Assembly (NCBI GenBank): GCA_010692645.1
Contig: JAAHGS010000002.1
Location: forward strand, 1 to 64,000
DNA from: Symploca sp. SIO2E9
Lineage (GTDB): Bacteria; Cyanobacteriota; Cyanobacteriia; Cyanobacteriales; Coleofasciculaceae
Length of the DNA: 64,000 nucleotides
Direction: 5' to 3'
How positions within the stretch are numbered: the first letter of the stretch is position 1; each line of letters opens with the position of its first letter. The translations under genes were made by a program, and so were the position numbers. Below the pieces are notes generated by a model, which was not told the DNA's origin, searched no databases, and saw only the letters and a list, made by a program, of their open reading frames with translations. Shown in pieces: positions 8,684 through 17,155 of this stretch.

Positions 8684-10486
8684 ATGGTTTTTAATTGGTT
8701 TCGCAGACAGTTTGCCCCTAGTGAAACTTCTTCAGAGAAGACTCCCTCCCCATCCCCGCAGGATGATAAAGAACAAGTTGAGAAGGAACAAGAGGTTCCG
8801 CAGCAGCTTGAACAGTCTACCGAATCGGCATCAACCTCGGATCCATCACCAGCGATGGAAAATGACTATCTGAGTTGGGCAAAAGCTGCTTACAAAAACA
8901 TTCAAAAGCAACAACAGTCAGTATCTCCTGAAATAACACCACAGGAGAATGGGGCAACCCAAACCGAAACCACAGATGCTCCAGAAGCATTACCTCAGGA
9001 AGCTGAACCCGAAACTGCAATCGCTGCCCAGAGCGATGTCAGTGGTACTAAAGAAGTTGAAGATTATATTGCTCCCACAGATACTAATGTGGCAAGCGGC
9101 ACTGTAGCAACAACAACTGTTGAAGATGAGGCAACAGCAACACCTGACACTCCAGGAATAACACAGACTGCAATTCCAGCCACGGAATTTTCAGAAACTT
9201 CTGTTGAAGTCGAAAAGGCAACAACGACTGAATCTAAACTAGTTAAGCCAGCTATCACTTCAGCGGAGACAGATACTGACGAAGTAATCGCACCAGCAAC
9301 GGCACCAAGCTCAACTCAGTCTCAAGAAGCTACAGAGGTAGCACAACCAGCTACTCCTTTACCGGTTTGGGCGCGTCAAACTGAAAGACAGGAAAGGTTA
9401 AAACGCCTAGAAGCTACTGCTATTGAAACACCAGAACCAGTCACAGCTGCTGTTGAGGCTCAAGAAGTTGCTGATGTTGCATTTGACGAAGAGTTTTTAT
9501 GGTCAGCGGAAGTCTTGGCTGCTCAGGGGCGCTCTCCTGAAGATGTCTCCGCCGGAGAAATTAGTTGGCTTAAGCAACTGCGCCAAGGACTGGGCAAAAC
9601 CCGTCGCAGCTTAGTTAACCAGCTTAAGGCAATTGTCGGTCAAGGACCTTTAAATCAAGATGCTGTAAGTGAGGTGGAAGCGCTGCTGTTGCAGGCAGAT
9701 GTTGGCGTTGAGGCAACGGACTACATTATCGAGACTCTGCAAACCAAACTGCGCGAAGAAGCATTACCACCAGAGCAAGCGATCGCCTACCTTAAACAGA
9801 TCCTGCGAGATCTACTTGATCAACCATATCATCAATCCTACGAACCTACCTTTGTTCCAGAAAAAGACAGCTTTAATATCTGGATGATGACTGGTGTCAA
9901 TGGTGCCGGAAAAACCACAACAATTGGCAAAATTGCCCACATGGCGAAACAATCGGGCTACAGCTGTTTAATTGGGGCAGCTGATACCTTCCGGGCAGCA
10001 GCAGTAGAGCAGGTAAAGATTTGGGGAGAGCGTAGTGACACAGAGGTGATTGCTAACCCAGGTAAGAATACGGATCCGGCAGCGGTAGTGTTTGATGCGA
10101 TTACAGCAGCACAATCGAGAGGTGTGGAATTGTTGCTGGTAGACACAGCCGGGCGTCTGCAAAATAAGAAAAACCTGATGGAGGAGTTGGCGAAAATTCG
10201 GCGCATTGTCGATAAAAAAGCCCCCGATGCTAAAGTAGAATCCCTCTTGGTTCTAGATGCCACCCTTGGTCAAAATGGCTTGCGTCAGGCGGAAGTCTTC
10301 TCAGAAGTGGCGAAACTTAGTGGTGTAGTCTTGACAAAATTAGACGGAAGTGCTAAGGGAGGGATTGCCCTAGCTGTGGTAAGGCAATTGGGATTGCCAA
10401 TCAGGTTTATTGGTGCTGGGGAAGGTATTGAAGATTTGCGCCCCTTCTCTAGTTATGAGTTTGTGGAAGCTTTACTTAGTGGTTAG
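8684..10486 (+). CDS. ftsY: Signal recognition particle receptor FtsY
   Basis: 600 residues. The N-terminal 280 residues are an acidic, Pro/Thr/Glu-rich region typical of the FtsY A domain. The N domain starts near 290 (LKQLRQGLGKTRRSLVNQLK). The G domain follows: G1 GVNGAGKTTTIGK near 403, DTFRAAAVEQ, DTAGRLQNKKNLM, TKLDGSAKGG, and the closing GAGEGIEDLRPFSSYEFVEALL. It docks SRP-ribosome complexes at the membrane. The A domain is unusually long and low in complexity compared with E. coli FtsY (497 residues in all). All GTPase motifs are intact. Confidence 0.95.
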   Translation: MVFNWFRRQFAPSETSSEKTPSPSPQDDKEQVEKEQEVPQQLEQSTESASTSDPSPAMENDYLSWAKAAYKNIQKQQQSVSPEITPQENGATQTETTDAPEALPQEAEPETAIAAQSDVSGTKEVEDYIAPTDTNVASGTVATTTVEDEATATPDTPGITQTAIPATEFSETSVEVEKATTTESKLVKPAITSAETDTDEVIAPATAPSSTQSQEATEVAQPATPLPVWARQTERQERLKRLEATAIETPEPVTAAVEAQEVADVAFDEEFLWSAEVLAAQGRSPEDVSAGEISWLKQLRQGLGKTRRSLVNQLKAIVGQGPLNQDAVSEVEALLLQADVGVEATDYIIETLQTKLREEALPPEQAIAYLKQILRDLLDQPYHQSYEPTFVPEKDSFNIWMMTGVNGAGKTTTIGKIAHMAKQSGYSCLIGAADTFRAAAVEQVKIWGERSDTEVIANPGKNTDPAAVVFDAITAAQSRGVELLLVDTAGRLQNKKNLMEELAKIRRIVDKKAPDAKVESLLVLDATLGQNGLRQAEVFSEVAKLSGVVLTKLDGSAKGGIALAVVRQLGLPIRFIGAGEGIEDLRPFSSYEFVEALLSG

Positions 10487-10495
10487 ATAATTGAG

Positions 10496-11695
10496 TTAAT
10501 CGGGAAAATTAAGCTGATCAATAATCCAATCACTCTGCGGCTCTATTCGTTTATCTCCATTCATCTGCTGTCGAAACTTAGATGTTTCTAGGTAAATGTA
10601 TTTTCTGGCTCTACTTTGGTTACCTAAAGGCCGATGAGCAGCAATGCAATGCCATGGGTTATAGGAAAGATGGCGAGCAAATGCAAGTTGGACTGGTGAA
10701 TCGAATTTTTGAGGGGAGATACGCAGTTTGGCTACTTTAATGTAAGGAGACAGAGTTTCGGACCAGACCACTGAAGCATTTTCAATGGGCATTCGGTGAG
10801 GGTCTGTTTGAAATTGTACCATGAAATCAAAACAAACCTCTTGTTTGTCTAATACCTTGACCATTGCTTCTCGGAGATAGTCATAGGAAGGATTTTTAGG
10901 GATAGGAATTTTATCGTCGGTAGCGGGCTTGATGGAATATTGGACAGCTTTTTTTTCCCCATAGAGGTAGGGAACACAACTAAAATACCTCACTTCTAAA
11001 GGACTAGTATGAGCTTTGGCATAGAGCCCCTGCATGATTGCATCTGACAGATGAGAGTCAAAAGGATTCAGAAAATACCAAACAGGCGTGTCGTTAAAAA
11101 CCTGTTGTTGTAACTTGAGATTTTCAATAATATTGGGGGTGGTAAAGGTAGGAGCACTGATACCTGTGAAATCTTGGGTCATCTTTTCATCATCAATCAG
11201 TTTTTCTCCTTCTACATCCATCAGTTTGATACCAATACTAAGAATGCCATTGTTGTATAAATCATGGGTTTCTAAAGGCCCAGGGCCTGAAAATCTGACC
11301 CAAGCCGGATAGGTTCTGGTTTCTCGAAATATGCCTACTCTTAACTCCTCAGCTAAATCAGGAAGAACTTCAAAGGTGGCTTTAACAACTCCATAAGTTT
11401 TGGTATTGCCAGCTCGCTGGGCCACTTTTCCGGTGTAGTGTTTTGTCAAAAACTCAGTCATTTGCTCAGCAATCTCTCGGGTGATTTTTTCTTCATCCGG
11501 CAGGAGTTTTTCCTCAGCAATAGCCAAATGCTCGTTTTTCCTACCTAGATTAATGATAAATTGGGTAACTGCTTGAATTTTTTTTTGAAACAAGTGGTCG
11601 AAGCTATCTCGAATAGCAGGATTCAATCGACGTGTGAAATTAATAATTTTTACGGAAAGAGCGTTAACTATCTTTGGTATGTTCATGCCTCTCAT
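10496..11695 (-). CDS. Catalase-family heme protein
   Basis: 399 residues, shorter than true monofunctional catalases (about 480 or more). Catalase-fold motifs are visible: YPAWVRFSGPGP (the VRFS strand), GIKLMDVEGE (the FAVKF equivalent), and the late SYDYLREAM segment where a proximal tyrosine would lie. This size and shape is that of the catalase-related proteins that include allene oxide synthases, which act on fatty acid hydroperoxides. Substrate is not predictable here. It ends the minus-strand operon with DyP 70 bases upstream. ATG 11695 and ATG 11686 are both possible starts. Confidence 0.75.
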   Translation of the reverse strand: MRGMNIPKIVNALSVKIINFTRRLNPAIRDSFDHLFQKKIQAVTQFIINLGRKNEHLAIAEEKLLPDEEKITREIAEQMTEFLTKHYTGKVAQRAGNTKTYGVVKATFEVLPDLAEELRVGIFRETRTYPAWVRFSGPGPLETHDLYNNGILSIGIKLMDVEGEKLIDDEKMTQDFTGISAPTFTTPNIIENLKLQQQVFNDTPVWYFLNPFDSHLSDAIMQGLYAKAHTSPLEVRYFSCVPYLYGEKKAVQYSIKPATDDKIPIPKNPSYDYLREAMVKVLDKQEVCFDFMVQFQTDPHRMPIENASVVWSETLSPYIKVAKLRISPQKFDSPVQLAFARHLSYNPWHCIAAHRPLGNQSRARKYIYLETSKFRQQMNGDKRIEPQSDWIIDQLNFPD

Positions 11696-11764
11696 TCTTC
11701 ACAAAATCTGGTTTTCTGAATTAAGTTTTATTTCTTCTCCTGATCATGTTTTCTTACTAATTTT

Positions 11765-13204
11765 TTAGATCGATGCCAAGTAAGAAATAGCTTTAATGCT
11801 AGGTAAGAAAAAGTAAGCGCCTCCCCGCAGGACTACAAATTGAGATAATCCTTTAATTTTTTTTCTAATCGGTGTTCCTTGAATTGTGAAAGTATTGGTC
11901 TCTTCAAGTTTCCCTGGATGGCGATCGCCTACTAACGGGTCCGTCTCCTCATAGAGACCATTAAATTTTGGATTGTTGACCCAAGTATGCTGTACAAACT
12001 CAAACTGCCGACTAATATTGGCATTAATACAGATAAAATGGATGCCTCGCTTCTCTTGGTTAAGGTTATTGAGGATAGCTTCAGGATCAAACCATGGACT
12101 GATTGGTTCTCCATAGGTTCGACCTCTACGGAGTAAGCGATGGGTTTTGTTGATGGCGATAGATCTTTGGGTGCCTGGAGCCGGACCTAAGGAATCCCTA
12201 GGGTTCGAGCGGCGGATATGGGCTCCAATGGGACACCGAAAGCCCTGAGCATCTAAATGGTGGTAAGCAAAATCATTTTTATCAATGAGGTTTGGATCAT
12301 CTTGATCCGGTGACTGCACTAGGGAGGTACCGCTAGGCCAGCGACCAACCATTTTGGCTGCCAGTTTGAGGCGCAGCTCAGGGTTACTGGAACTGTCGGG
12401 ATTTTGGGTGACTTCCTCTAGAAAGCGCCAAAATTCCTCCACTTTTTGGCTAAGCTGTCGGAAGACCAGATAGCTGCCATTGTAACCTAGGTCATGGGAG
12501 CCAAATTCACCAGTTGGGAGAATGTTTTGGGGGTCTAGTTCAGGTTTTACCCTTGGGCTTTCTGTCAGCAGATTGTATTCATTGGGATAACCTAGGATAA
12601 ATTCTCCCGCTTTGATGGTGTTCTCCGGTGAACCGACCCGGTTAAGACCTGCAATAATGGGTTGACTAATCCCATCTCGAAAGCCAAAGTGTTCTCGAAA
12701 TTCCCCCTCTTCATCTTTGAGGGCGAAGGTATCCAATTTCAGAATCAGTTCAACCCCACCCTGGGAAAACTGATCGGATAGGGTTCTATAAAACTCATCC
12801 AATTGCCGATCATCGGTGGCATATATCAGCAGCAGGATATGTACCTTTGTCTGTTGCGGATCCGTCCCCCCCCAAAGCCATGATTTCGGATCATTTTCAC
12901 TATGATCGCCAAGAATACGACTGCGATTAGTTTCGGTCATGCCTTCTTGGAACTCTGTAGGAAAGGTAGAGAGAGTGGTTTGATGCAAACCTAAAGCGCT
13001 TAGTCCTTTGTAGGTTAAGGCAATATTCAAGCAGTGATCATAGGGGCGCTCCTGAGAGGTTTGTACGCGATTTGCCAAATTGCCCAGCCACTGTCTTGCC
13101 AGAGGGGCATCTTTGATGTGCAGCAAGACATAGGCAGCAGCTTCGAGATTACTGTAGCCACGGGCAATGATGCCTTGAATATCATCGAGTTCGAGGTGAG
13201 ACAT
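11765..13204 (-). CDS. Dye-decolorizing (DyP-type) heme peroxidase
   Basis: About 479 residues. The diagnostic GxxDG motif is present as FGFRDGISQP near residue 210. The proximal-heme histidine region reads CPIGAHIRRSNPRD near 330, and a late GLYEETDPLVGDRHPG segment follows. No signal peptide or Tat motif is seen. I start at ATG 13204 (MSHLELDDIQG); the longer open frame to 13345 is an artefact of reading through MITE copy 2. DyP enzymes oxidise dyes, phenols and some lipids with H2O2. It sits between the duplicated membrane protein gene and the catalase-like gene, so a shared peroxide or oxylipin task is likely but unproven. Confidence 0.85.
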   Translation of the reverse strand: MSHLELDDIQGIIARGYSNLEAAAYVLLHIKDAPLARQWLGNLANRVQTSQERPYDHCLNIALTYKGLSALGLHQTTLSTFPTEFQEGMTETNRSRILGDHSENDPKSWLWGGTDPQQTKVHILLLIYATDDRQLDEFYRTLSDQFSQGGVELILKLDTFALKDEEGEFREHFGFRDGISQPIIAGLNRVGSPENTIKAGEFILGYPNEYNLLTESPRVKPELDPQNILPTGEFGSHDLGYNGSYLVFRQLSQKVEEFWRFLEEVTQNPDSSSNPELRLKLAAKMVGRWPSGTSLVQSPDQDDPNLIDKNDFAYHHLDAQGFRCPIGAHIRRSNPRDSLGPAPGTQRSIAINKTHRLLRRGRTYGEPISPWFDPEAILNNLNQEKRGIHFICINANISRQFEFVQHTWVNNPKFNGLYEETDPLVGDRHPGKLEETNTFTIQGTPIRKKIKGLSQFVVLRGGAYFFLPSIKAISYLASI

Positions 13205-13245
13205 AGAGCTTTCTGGAGTTGTCGTCAAGGGGACACAGTGGCAAG

Positions 13246-13347
13246 GGGTGAGCGAAAAAAAGAGTGGGGGAACAAGTAAGCAGACGCCCAGACGCCCAGA
13301 CGCCCAGAAGCGGAGAATTAAAATTCCAACCAAAATTTCGCTCACTC
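13246..13347 (-). mobile_element. MITE copy 2 (102 bp) with 9-bp target duplication
   Basis: The inverted orientation of the element at 6633 and 15212. It starts GGGTGAGCGAAA and ends TTTCGCTCACTC, flanked by the exact 9-mer AGTGGCAAG at 13237-13245 and 13348-13356. It holds an array of CAGACGCC units (octamers). It lies inside the peroxidase operon, 41 bases before the DyP start, and may affect coupling or stability of the transcript. Confidence 0.9.
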
Positions 13348-13375
13348 AGTGGCAAGAAAGGAGGTCAGATTAAAC

Positions 13376-14698
13376 TCAGAACTGGGACAGCCATGCCTGC
13401 TCTTGAGCGGAGTCTAACGACTTAAACAGTCCGGCTCGAATTTGGGCATTATTGCTGATGTTGACTGCTGAAAGATGGGGATAAGCTGCATACCAAACCT
13501 GGCTGCGAATCTGATATTTACGGAGGACAGCTTTATAAATTTGTTCATCCTTAGCGCCCCCTTTCACTAACCAACGGGTTTTGGGATAATCTACTCCGTG
13601 ACCAAAAATGAGGTTTAATCCCCAAGCCACTTTGTTAATGAAGTCATTCATATAGTCTTCTAACTCGCCATCGTAGTTGCTCATAAACAGCAACCGTCGG
13701 CCGTGATCAATCACTACCCAGCGGGCGAAGTGAATGGTGTCTACCCCATAGAGATTGAGCAGAGGAACAGTTCCCAAATCGCCGTTATTAAAGATGTGGC
13801 GAGTGCCAAAATTAGCCAGCCAAAGGATGATCCTCAGGGTGATGTAGCGAAACCAACCCGGTTTGACAAAACCCACCACACTGAATTGATTTTGACTAAA
13901 AAAGTTTTCATCCTGGGCAAGGTGAATGCGATGAAACTGACTCAGTCTAAAGTTTGGATCCTGTCGAGGATGGGGAGCTGTTTCTTCTTTCCAGCGCAAA
14001 ATGGCAAAGAATAGTGGTGAGATTGGCAAGAAGACCAATCCCAACAGCAGAATTAATAGCAAGCCAAGGATAAAATGCAGTTTTTCTCGAATCTGCCACT
14101 CCAGACTGGGAGAAGCTGCTGGAGTTAAGGCCCAGCTTAGGGAAGGTTCTTGTTTAACAAAGTCCTGAATGACCAGACGAATCCTGCCTGCATCAAGACT
14201 GGCAGACTCCTGCTGTTGCTGGTAGTGATTCAGAAAGTTTTGGATTTTGTCGTGCAGCTCAGCTTCCTGGCGAATCTGTTGCACGGTACGATTTACAGTG
14301 TTCACATAGAAAGTCTGGGTCTTAAAACTGTGTTGCCGCAGGTAGGCAATCCGGCTGCTGGTAGTGCGCTGCTGGGGTCCAGGGTAACCCTGACAGTGGC
14401 TAAAAATTTGATCTAGCCCTGGGCCAGCTATCTCTGCCAGCGATCGCACATAGTCCTTCAGGGGAGCATCAATGCAATTTGAAAAAGCTAGGCTGGGGGA
14501 AATCTTGGTGCCGTGCAGAGGATCGACCACTGCCTCGAGAATGACAAACCGGGCAAAATGAACCTGCGGAAACTGTGCAAAGGGAATCAGCTGGTTGTGC
14601 CCGACGTCTTGCTGGATAGAATGGAGTACTTCCCTCAAGCTGTTGATCTGGTTAGCTTGAATTGGAGCGATTACAGTGAGGGTTTCTTGGTAGGTCAT
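13376..14698 (-). CDS. Unknown protein with two related halves around a membrane segment
   Basis: 440 residues. The N-terminal half contains PFAQFPQVHFARFVILEAVVDPLHG; the C-terminal half contains GVDTIHFARWVVIDHGRRLLFMSNYDG followed by DYMNDFINKVAWGLNLIFGH. The shared HFARxVxxD core and the matching downstream PLKDYVRSLAEIAGPGLDQIF/HCQGYP segment suggest an internal duplication of a ferredoxin-like fold, as in DyP-related proteins. Between the halves (about 205-235) is a hydrophobic stretch (FILGLLLILLLGLVFLPISP). I do not recognise the family. It is the second gene of the operon, 43 bases after the small unknown gene, and is probably a membrane partner of the peroxidases. Confidence 0.75.
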   Translation of the reverse strand: MTYQETLTVIAPIQANQINSLREVLHSIQQDVGHNQLIPFAQFPQVHFARFVILEAVVDPLHGTKISPSLAFSNCIDAPLKDYVRSLAEIAGPGLDQIFSHCQGYPGPQQRTTSSRIAYLRQHSFKTQTFYVNTVNRTVQQIRQEAELHDKIQNFLNHYQQQQESASLDAGRIRLVIQDFVKQEPSLSWALTPAASPSLEWQIREKLHFILGLLLILLLGLVFLPISPLFFAILRWKEETAPHPRQDPNFRLSQFHRIHLAQDENFFSQNQFSVVGFVKPGWFRYITLRIILWLANFGTRHIFNNGDLGTVPLLNLYGVDTIHFARWVVIDHGRRLLFMSNYDGELEDYMNDFINKVAWGLNLIFGHGVDYPKTRWLVKGGAKDEQIYKAVLRKYQIRSQVWYAAYPHLSAVNISNNAQIRAGLFKSLDSAQEQAWLSQF

Positions 14699-14741
14699 AC
14701 ACCTTTACCGATAGGGAGACCGCATCTTTAAATTGGGGCGA

Positions 14742-15173
14742 TTAAAATTCTAGGGAGAAACACAAAACCCTTGTTTTGTTCCAATAGGCTTGACCTAGAT
14801 AAAGGTTAGGAGAAACCTCCCGAATTTCATCGCGAATTTTCTGGGCAACAAACGAAGTTTTGGAATAGTCTAAAATCGTGGCTTCTCCCTGGCTGAACCA
14901 GCTCTCACCGCTATAAACTTTGGCTTTAATCATCTGGATGCGGAATAGGCTGACACGATTGAGTAAGAACTCCTGAGTTCGATAAAATACCTTCCCTTGC
15001 CAGGCTAATAACCGGACTAGTGCAGAGAAAAGATTGCCTGTAGGCAGTTTTGTCAAAAATAAGACAGTGCCTTTCCCTTCTTGATCCGGGATATTGCCAA
15101 CGGGACTGCGCCGATATAGGTCATCCAACTCGTTCGGAGATAATTTCTGCAGGTCTGCTGTTGTCATAGTCAT
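14742..15173 (-). CDS. Small unknown protein, first gene of the peroxidase operon
   Basis: 143 residues. It starts MTMTTADLQKLSPNELDDLY and continues with strand-rich text: GTVLFLTKLPTGN, QGKVFYRTQEF, IKAKVYSGESWFSQGEATIL, LYLGQAYW. A beta-barrel is plausible but I cannot name a family. No signal peptide or membrane segment. GAGGAG lies nine bases before ATG 15173, which supports this start. Its promoter region carries MITE copy 3, only 39 bases upstream. Confidence 0.7.
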   Translation of the reverse strand: MTMTTADLQKLSPNELDDLYRRSPVGNIPDQEGKGTVLFLTKLPTGNLFSALVRLLAWQGKVFYRTQEFLLNRVSLFRIQMIKAKVYSGESWFSQGEATILDYSKTSFVAQKIRDEIREVSPNLYLGQAYWNKTRVLCFSLEF

Positions 15174-15211
15174 CTCTATAATCTCCTCATTGGTGATTTA
15201 AGGGGTTAGAC

Positions 15212-15313
15212 GGGTGAACGAAATTTTGGGTGGGATTTGAGTTCTCCGCGTCTGGGCGTCTGGGCGTCTGGGCGTCTGCTTAATTATTTCCCCACTCTTT
15301 TTTTCGCTCACCC
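15212..15313 (+). mobile_element. MITE copy 3 (102 bp) with 9-bp target duplication
   Basis: Begins GGGTGAACGAAA and ends TTTTCGCTCACCC, with the exact 9-mer GGGTTAGAC at 15203-15211 and 15314-15322. The interior has four GTCTGGGC-type octamer units. It sits in the upstream region of the peroxidase operon, so it may separate the operon from, or supply, a promoter. Confidence 0.9.
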
Positions 15314-15537
15314 GGGTTAGACTGATGCCGGTTTGTCGGTTTCAGCAACAGGGTTGGCTCTGGAAGGGAATTTCTCTGACAATTGCTATAATTCATTATT
15401 CATTGATTAACCCCTAAGTTTTAATTTTATACATTCATGCTTTTTACTCGACTTGCTGGTATTATTCCCCCTACTCCCTACTCCCTACTGCCTGCTCCCT
15501 TGCCTGAGCGAGAGACTAAATATTTCTCCTGATTAAG

Positions 15538-15568
15538 TCGACACTTTTATGTCGGGTGTCGTTTTTTG
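15538..15568 (+). terminator. Hairpin followed by T-run
   Basis: CGACAC pairs with GTGTCG around an 11-base loop, then TTTTTT at 15562-15567. It has the shape of an intrinsic terminator on the plus strand, although no intact plus-strand gene ends here. It may belong to a lost gene or to an element end. Confidence 0.4.
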
Positions 15569-15581
15569 TTACAAATTTTAA

Positions 15582-16013
15582 AGTAATTTCCTTTTCAGCG
15601 ATGCTATCCTGGCGGCTGATGGCGTGGAAAATATGTCTCCACAACGCTTTTTGATTGTGGCACGATAACTCAAGGCTCAGTACTATAGCGGCAAGGATGG
15701 ACTAAGTGGCGATCGCTTTGGTCTAGAATATCTCGCTCAAGATATTCAAGCTGGTAAGGTAAGTGAGGCACAATTAGCTAATCGACTTAGGAAGTTTGGT
15801 TTAAGTAGTAAAACCACCTTCTGGGATATTAAGCAAAGTGTTGCAACAGAACAGGGTTACACTGAAGCGAGAAAGATTTTAGGGCAGGTGGAACATTGCC
15901 AACACTGCCCCATTTATGCAGCAAGGGGATGGGGGTCTCTTAGCGAATTGGTATTACCTGGGACTAGATGCGAGTGTGGTACTGAATGCAACTGCTCGGT
16001 AGAGTTTCGTTGA
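15582..16013 (+). pseudogene. Phage head-protein-like C-terminal fragment with an in-frame stop
   Basis: The frame reads ILAADGVENMSPQRFLIVAR, a TAA at 15666, then continues in the same frame for about 115 codons: YYSGKDGLSGDRFGLEYLA and a cysteine-rich end (ILGQVEHCQHCPIYAARGW, GTRCECGTECNC). The closing Cys cluster with CPxYAARGW resembles C-termini of phage minor-head or portal-associated proteins, a weak resemblance from memory. No start codon and the internal stop mark it as a relic. Confidence 0.45.
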
Positions 16014-16031
16014 GTTGTACTACAAAAACGA

Positions 16032-16490
16032 CTATTTTAGTACATTTGTGCATAATAACTTCTTAGATTTAAAAGTTAACCAGGAAGGACAGCTTACTTC
16101 TTCAATTGTCAATTGGTCATCCTTATCAATATCAAGAGCTGTAATATCATATTTATAAGGCTTGTTCTGTACTACATATTTAATAGGTTTACTGGTGAAG
16201 ATGGGAGGATGATTAGAGTTCCAGATTCTTGCTGTAATTCCATAAAATAACAGAAAAATACTGACTGGGATTAAATAGCTAAACAGGAAAATTAAATAGC
16301 TAGAAACTCGGAATTTTTTATCCTCTTTAACTGGAACATCTTTTTGTGAATGTTGTTCAGGAATTGAGTTGGAAGTATTAATTATTATCTTTTCTTTTAT
16401 TAAATTAGTTGGTTGAATAATAATTTGTTCAAAGTGATAATCAATTAATTCGCTAGTGCTAACTTTTTTTCCAGCTTCCCCTTTATCTGT
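16032..16490 (-). pseudogene. Single-pass membrane protein with an Ig/cadherin-like start, 5' end lost
   Basis: About 150 codons on the minus strand, AT-rich. A Lys/Asn-rich cytosolic stretch is followed by a transmembrane segment (SYLIFLFSYLIPVSIFLLFYG) and then an outside domain beginning PPIFTSKPIKYVVQNKPYKY, with DIDKDDQLTI, the pattern of a putative-Ig (He_PIG) or cadherin-like domain that stops early. No start codon remains; the frame runs back into the omega-RNA-like element. It may be the 3' part of the CHAT gene on the far side of that element. Confidence 0.45.
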
Positions 16491-16494
16491 ATTC

Positions 16495-16912
16495 GCGGCA
16501 GGAGACTCTCGCTTGAGCGCGACGAGACGTGCGACATAAACGCCTGGGGTTTCCCCAGGCGACGCGCACTCGCCGAATGCCGCGCCTCCACCGCTGTTGT
16601 ACAATTGAGAGATACCGAAACGCGAAAATCAAGCAGTAGGTATTAGCACCTTGAAAAACTAGGTTTAGGGGGTTCCGGCTAGGAATGCAAAGCTTGGTAA
16701 AAAGCCTAAGCAACAAGTACCAAGTCTTGTAAGACTCCGTACCGCAGGGCTTGCGGAATCGGGACTCTGCAATGAGTCGAAAGTCTGTGGACATGACGTA
16801 AGACGGGGACATAACTAACGCAAGCTGGTAGTGTACGCAGATGTGGAAGAAGCAGAAACCTCGCATCGCGAGGTTTAGGAATCCCGCGAAACACGCGCTG
16901 GGAGGATGTCAA
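16495..16912 (+). ncRNA. Omega-RNA-like right end of an IS1341-type element, copy 2
   Basis: Plus-strand counterpart of 1605-1985. From GTTGTACAAT at 16596 to the end GGATGTCAA at 16912 the two copies are closely similar. The final hairpin keeps its stem (TCCCGCG with GCGCTGGGA) while its loop differs, and the hairpin at 16545-16565 (GCCTGGGG-TTT-CCCCAGGC) replaces an unrelated-sequence hairpin in copy 1. The base just past TCAA is CHAT gene sequence. No tnpB is attached. Confidence 0.55.
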
Positions 16913-17153
16913 CTTCAAACACCAAGCCTTCTTCACCAGCTCCATGTCCTGAGAAGTGGAGAATTTGAGGCTCAGAATCCAAGATTGCTCGGTGAATATC
17001 TCTGTAGCGTAAAGCTTCAGCCGACTCGAGAGAAAACTGCTCACGCTTTTTGGCTCGTTTTAACCCCTCCTTGATTTCACGCATCTCCTCATCCAGGCGG
17101 AGTTTTTTAGTGCCTTTGGGATTGGCGGACAATATCAAGATTTTTCTGATCAT
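16913..17153 (-). pseudogene. CHAT (caspase-like) protease, N-terminal part only
   Basis: Starts MIRKILILSANPKGTKKLRL, typical of cyanobacterial CHAT proteins, and includes the catalytic histidine motif ILHFSGHGAGEEGLVFE. It is cut right after GLVFE by the omega-RNA-like element. The cysteine half is not found on the other side. ATG 17153 lies two bases after the stop of the ribbon-helix-helix frame, an operon arrangement common for this pair. Non-functional as it stands. Confidence 0.75.
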
Positions 17154-17155
17154 CG

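Noticed and set aside
13205-13345. 47-residue N-terminal extension of the DyP protein
   Set aside because: It is translated from the MITE copy; homology to DyP starts at ATG 13204.
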